14,719 nucleotides of DNA from an uncultured cyanobacterium (GTDB lineage: Bacteria; Cyanobacteriota; Cyanobacteriia; Cyanobacteriales; Geitlerinemataceae), in the NCBI GenBank assembly GCA_937121005.1, contig CAKZKB010000064.1:1-14719 (forward strand), given 5' to 3'. The notes beneath the pieces are model-generated. The model ran no database searches and had not been told where the DNA came from. It was given only the letters and a program-made list of their open reading frames with translations. The position numbers and the translations under genes were made by a program. Of this stretch, positions 13,435 to 14,719 are shown piece after piece. The stretch's first letter is position 1, and the number at the start of each line of letters is the position of its first letter.

Positions 13435-14589
13435 TTAACCTTCTAAACGTTCGTACAGCGTACCGCGTTGAGCGTAGGGACGATGGAGCGATCGCGCTGC
13501 TTGTTTCAACATTTCCGGTTCCATGCAGGTTCCGCCTTCGGCTCCGGCCATGGTGGTAATATGTTCTTCCATGAGCGTACCGCCGATATCGTTGCACCCC
13601 CATTTGAGGGCTTCAGTGGCTCCGTCAAGTCCTAATTTGACCCAACTCGGTTGGTGGTTGACAATCCAATTTCCCAGAAAAATTCGCGAGATGGCGGTGA
13701 GTCGTAAAGTATCGGCTAAAACCGGACGATCGCGCCCCACCCGACGGCGCAAAGAAGGTGGCGCGAACCGGCCCACAAAGGGAAGAAAAATAAACTCGGT
13801 GATGCGGGCGGGATAGTCATTTTCGATCGCGGTTTGTTGCAGCGATCGCAGGTGGTGGAGATGGGTAATTTGTTGTTGTGGCGTTTCGATATGTCCGCAC
13901 AGCATGGTACTGGTGGTGGGCATTCCCAAACGGTGGGCGGTGGAGACAATTTCGAGCCAAGTGGCAGTATTTAATTTTTCGGGACAGATGACTTGACGAA
14001 CGCGATCGTCGAGGACTTCGGCGGCGGTTCCGGGCATGGATCCTACCCCGGCATTTTTTAGTTCGGCAATAACGCGATCGTATTCAATTCCATCTTCTCT
14101 GGCGATAAACTGGACTTCCTGCGGCGAAAAAGCGTGTAGGTGTAACTGGGGAAATTCTGCTTTAATACTGCGGACGAGGCGCACGTAGTAAGGTAAGCTG
14201 CGTCCGTTTATTTTTGCTTTGAGGTTCAACCCCCCTTGCATACAAATTTCTGTTGCCCCCCGCGCCACCGCATCGGCCGCTTTCTCGACAATTTGCCCGA
14301 AGTCGAGCCAAAATGCCCCATCTTCTCCTTCGTCGCGGCGAAAGGCACAAAAGTTACAATGCTGCTCGCAGATGTTAGTAAAATTGATGTTACGATTGAT
14401 AACATAAGTCACCGTATCGCCTGCTTGCTTCTGGCGCAGTTCGTCGGCCACTTGACGCAGGGAATCAGCCGAGTTAGGATCCGTTTGTTCCAGGAGGACG
14501 ATCGCCTCTTGGGGCGTTAAATCTTCTCCCGATCGGGCGCGATCGAGGAGGGGGTGAAATTGAGTCGGGATAGAAGTTTGAACTGGCAT
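13435..14589 (-). CDS. cofH: FO synthase subunit 2 (radical SAM, CofH)
   Basis: CofH joins a tyrosine-derived fragment to 5-amino-6-ribitylaminouracil; CofG then closes the ring to give FO (8-hydroxy-5-deazaflavin). In cyanobacteria FO is known as the antenna pigment of some photolyases. The 384-residue protein carries the 4Fe-4S cluster motif CEQHCNFC (Cys 74, 78, 81) in NFTNICEQHCNFCAF, then TEICMQGGL, SMPGTAAE, TSTMLCGH and the C-terminal GCNDIGGTLMEE, all characteristic of CofH. The start at 14589 (ATG) is preferred; a GTG at 14655 in the same frame would add 22 residues without conserved features. No cofG or photolyase gene is in the window. Confidence 0.9.
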   Translation of the reverse strand: MPVQTSIPTQFHPLLDRARSGEDLTPQEAIVLLEQTDPNSADSLRQVADELRQKQAGDTVTYVINRNINFTNICEQHCNFCAFRRDEGEDGAFWLDFGQIVEKAADAVARGATEICMQGGLNLKAKINGRSLPYYVRLVRSIKAEFPQLHLHAFSPQEVQFIAREDGIEYDRVIAELKNAGVGSMPGTAAEVLDDRVRQVICPEKLNTATWLEIVSTAHRLGMPTTSTMLCGHIETPQQQITHLHHLRSLQQTAIENDYPARITEFIFLPFVGRFAPPSLRRRVGRDRPVLADTLRLTAISRIFLGNWIVNHQPSWVKLGLDGATEALKWGCNDIGGTLMEEHITTMAGAEGGTCMEPEMLKQAARSLHRPYAQRGTLYERLEG

Positions 14590-14666
14590 ATTTACTGATA
14601 AGGTCAACTTGCGCCGCGAGCCTAGATCTAGTTTAACGCCTTCTGGTAGAAACACCAGCGCGATCG

Positions 14667-14719
14667 CTAGATTTGGTTCGGATCGATGTTGTTGGCGCGT
14701 AACAATGCCTCGAGGCGAT
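14667..14719 (-). CDS. C-terminal end of an unidentified gene (partial)
   Basis: Reading the minus strand from the window edge, one frame gives RLEALLRANNIDPNQI and then TAG at 14669-14667. It looks like a protein C-terminus (amphipathic helix, then a short tail) and would end 77 bases before cofH in the same direction. With 16 residues no family can be named, and chance is possible. Confidence 0.3.
   Translation of the reverse strand, partial: RLEALLRANNIDPNQI

Noticed and set aside
14590..14655. GTG start at 14655 for cofH.
   Set aside because: The added 22 residues show no CofH features, and no ribosome binding site precedes the GTG; the ATG at 14589 gives a normal family length.

Overview
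The window is cyanobacterial. The palindrome GCGATCGC (HIP1) occurs throughout, heptamer and G-rich intergenic repeats of a cyanobacterial type are present, and the gene content fits only an oxygenic phototroph: myxoxanthophyll synthesis (cruF-cruG), a Cph2-type phytochrome, a cytochrome b6 haem-insertion factor and an FO synthase subunit. The genus cannot be fixed from sequence alone; the repeats would suit a filamentous species.

Layout. 1-1962 (+): end of cruF followed with no gap by cruG, the last steps of myxol glycoside carotenoid synthesis. 1963-2126: heptamer repeats and hairpins resembling an IS200/IS605 end. 2127-3191 (-): a membrane alpha/beta hydrolase of unknown role. 3332-4918 (-): a periplasmic adaptor (HlyD/AcrA type) with no transporter beside it. 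4919-5399: non-coding. 5400-5627 (+): a tiny membrane protein with a Gly/Cys repeat tail. 5852-6097 (+): a second tiny membrane protein, overlapping tail to tail with a CCB2/CCB4-type factor (6088-6711, -). 6788-10579 (-): cph2, a six-domain photoreceptor with two GGDEF domains and one EAL domain. 10580-10872: divergent control region with recognisable promoters and palindromes. 10873-11799 (+): TIGR01777 epimerase. 11800-12046: two G-quadruplex-type tracts around heptamer repeats. 12047-12661 (+) and 12686-13246 (-): convergent Uma2 nucleases. 13435-14589 (-): cofH. 14667-14719 (-): probable last codons of another gene.

Many of the genes concern light: photoprotective carotenoid, light-to-c-di-GMP signalling, b6f assembly and a deazaflavin used as a photolyase antenna. 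They lie on both strands, and only cruF-cruG and perhaps cph2-ccb look co-transcribed. I see no complete new multigene system. The least explained items are the mirrored motifs in the adaptor hairpin, the Gly/Cys-tailed small protein, the hydrolase with membrane helices inside its fold, and the palindromes between cph2 and the epimerase gene.
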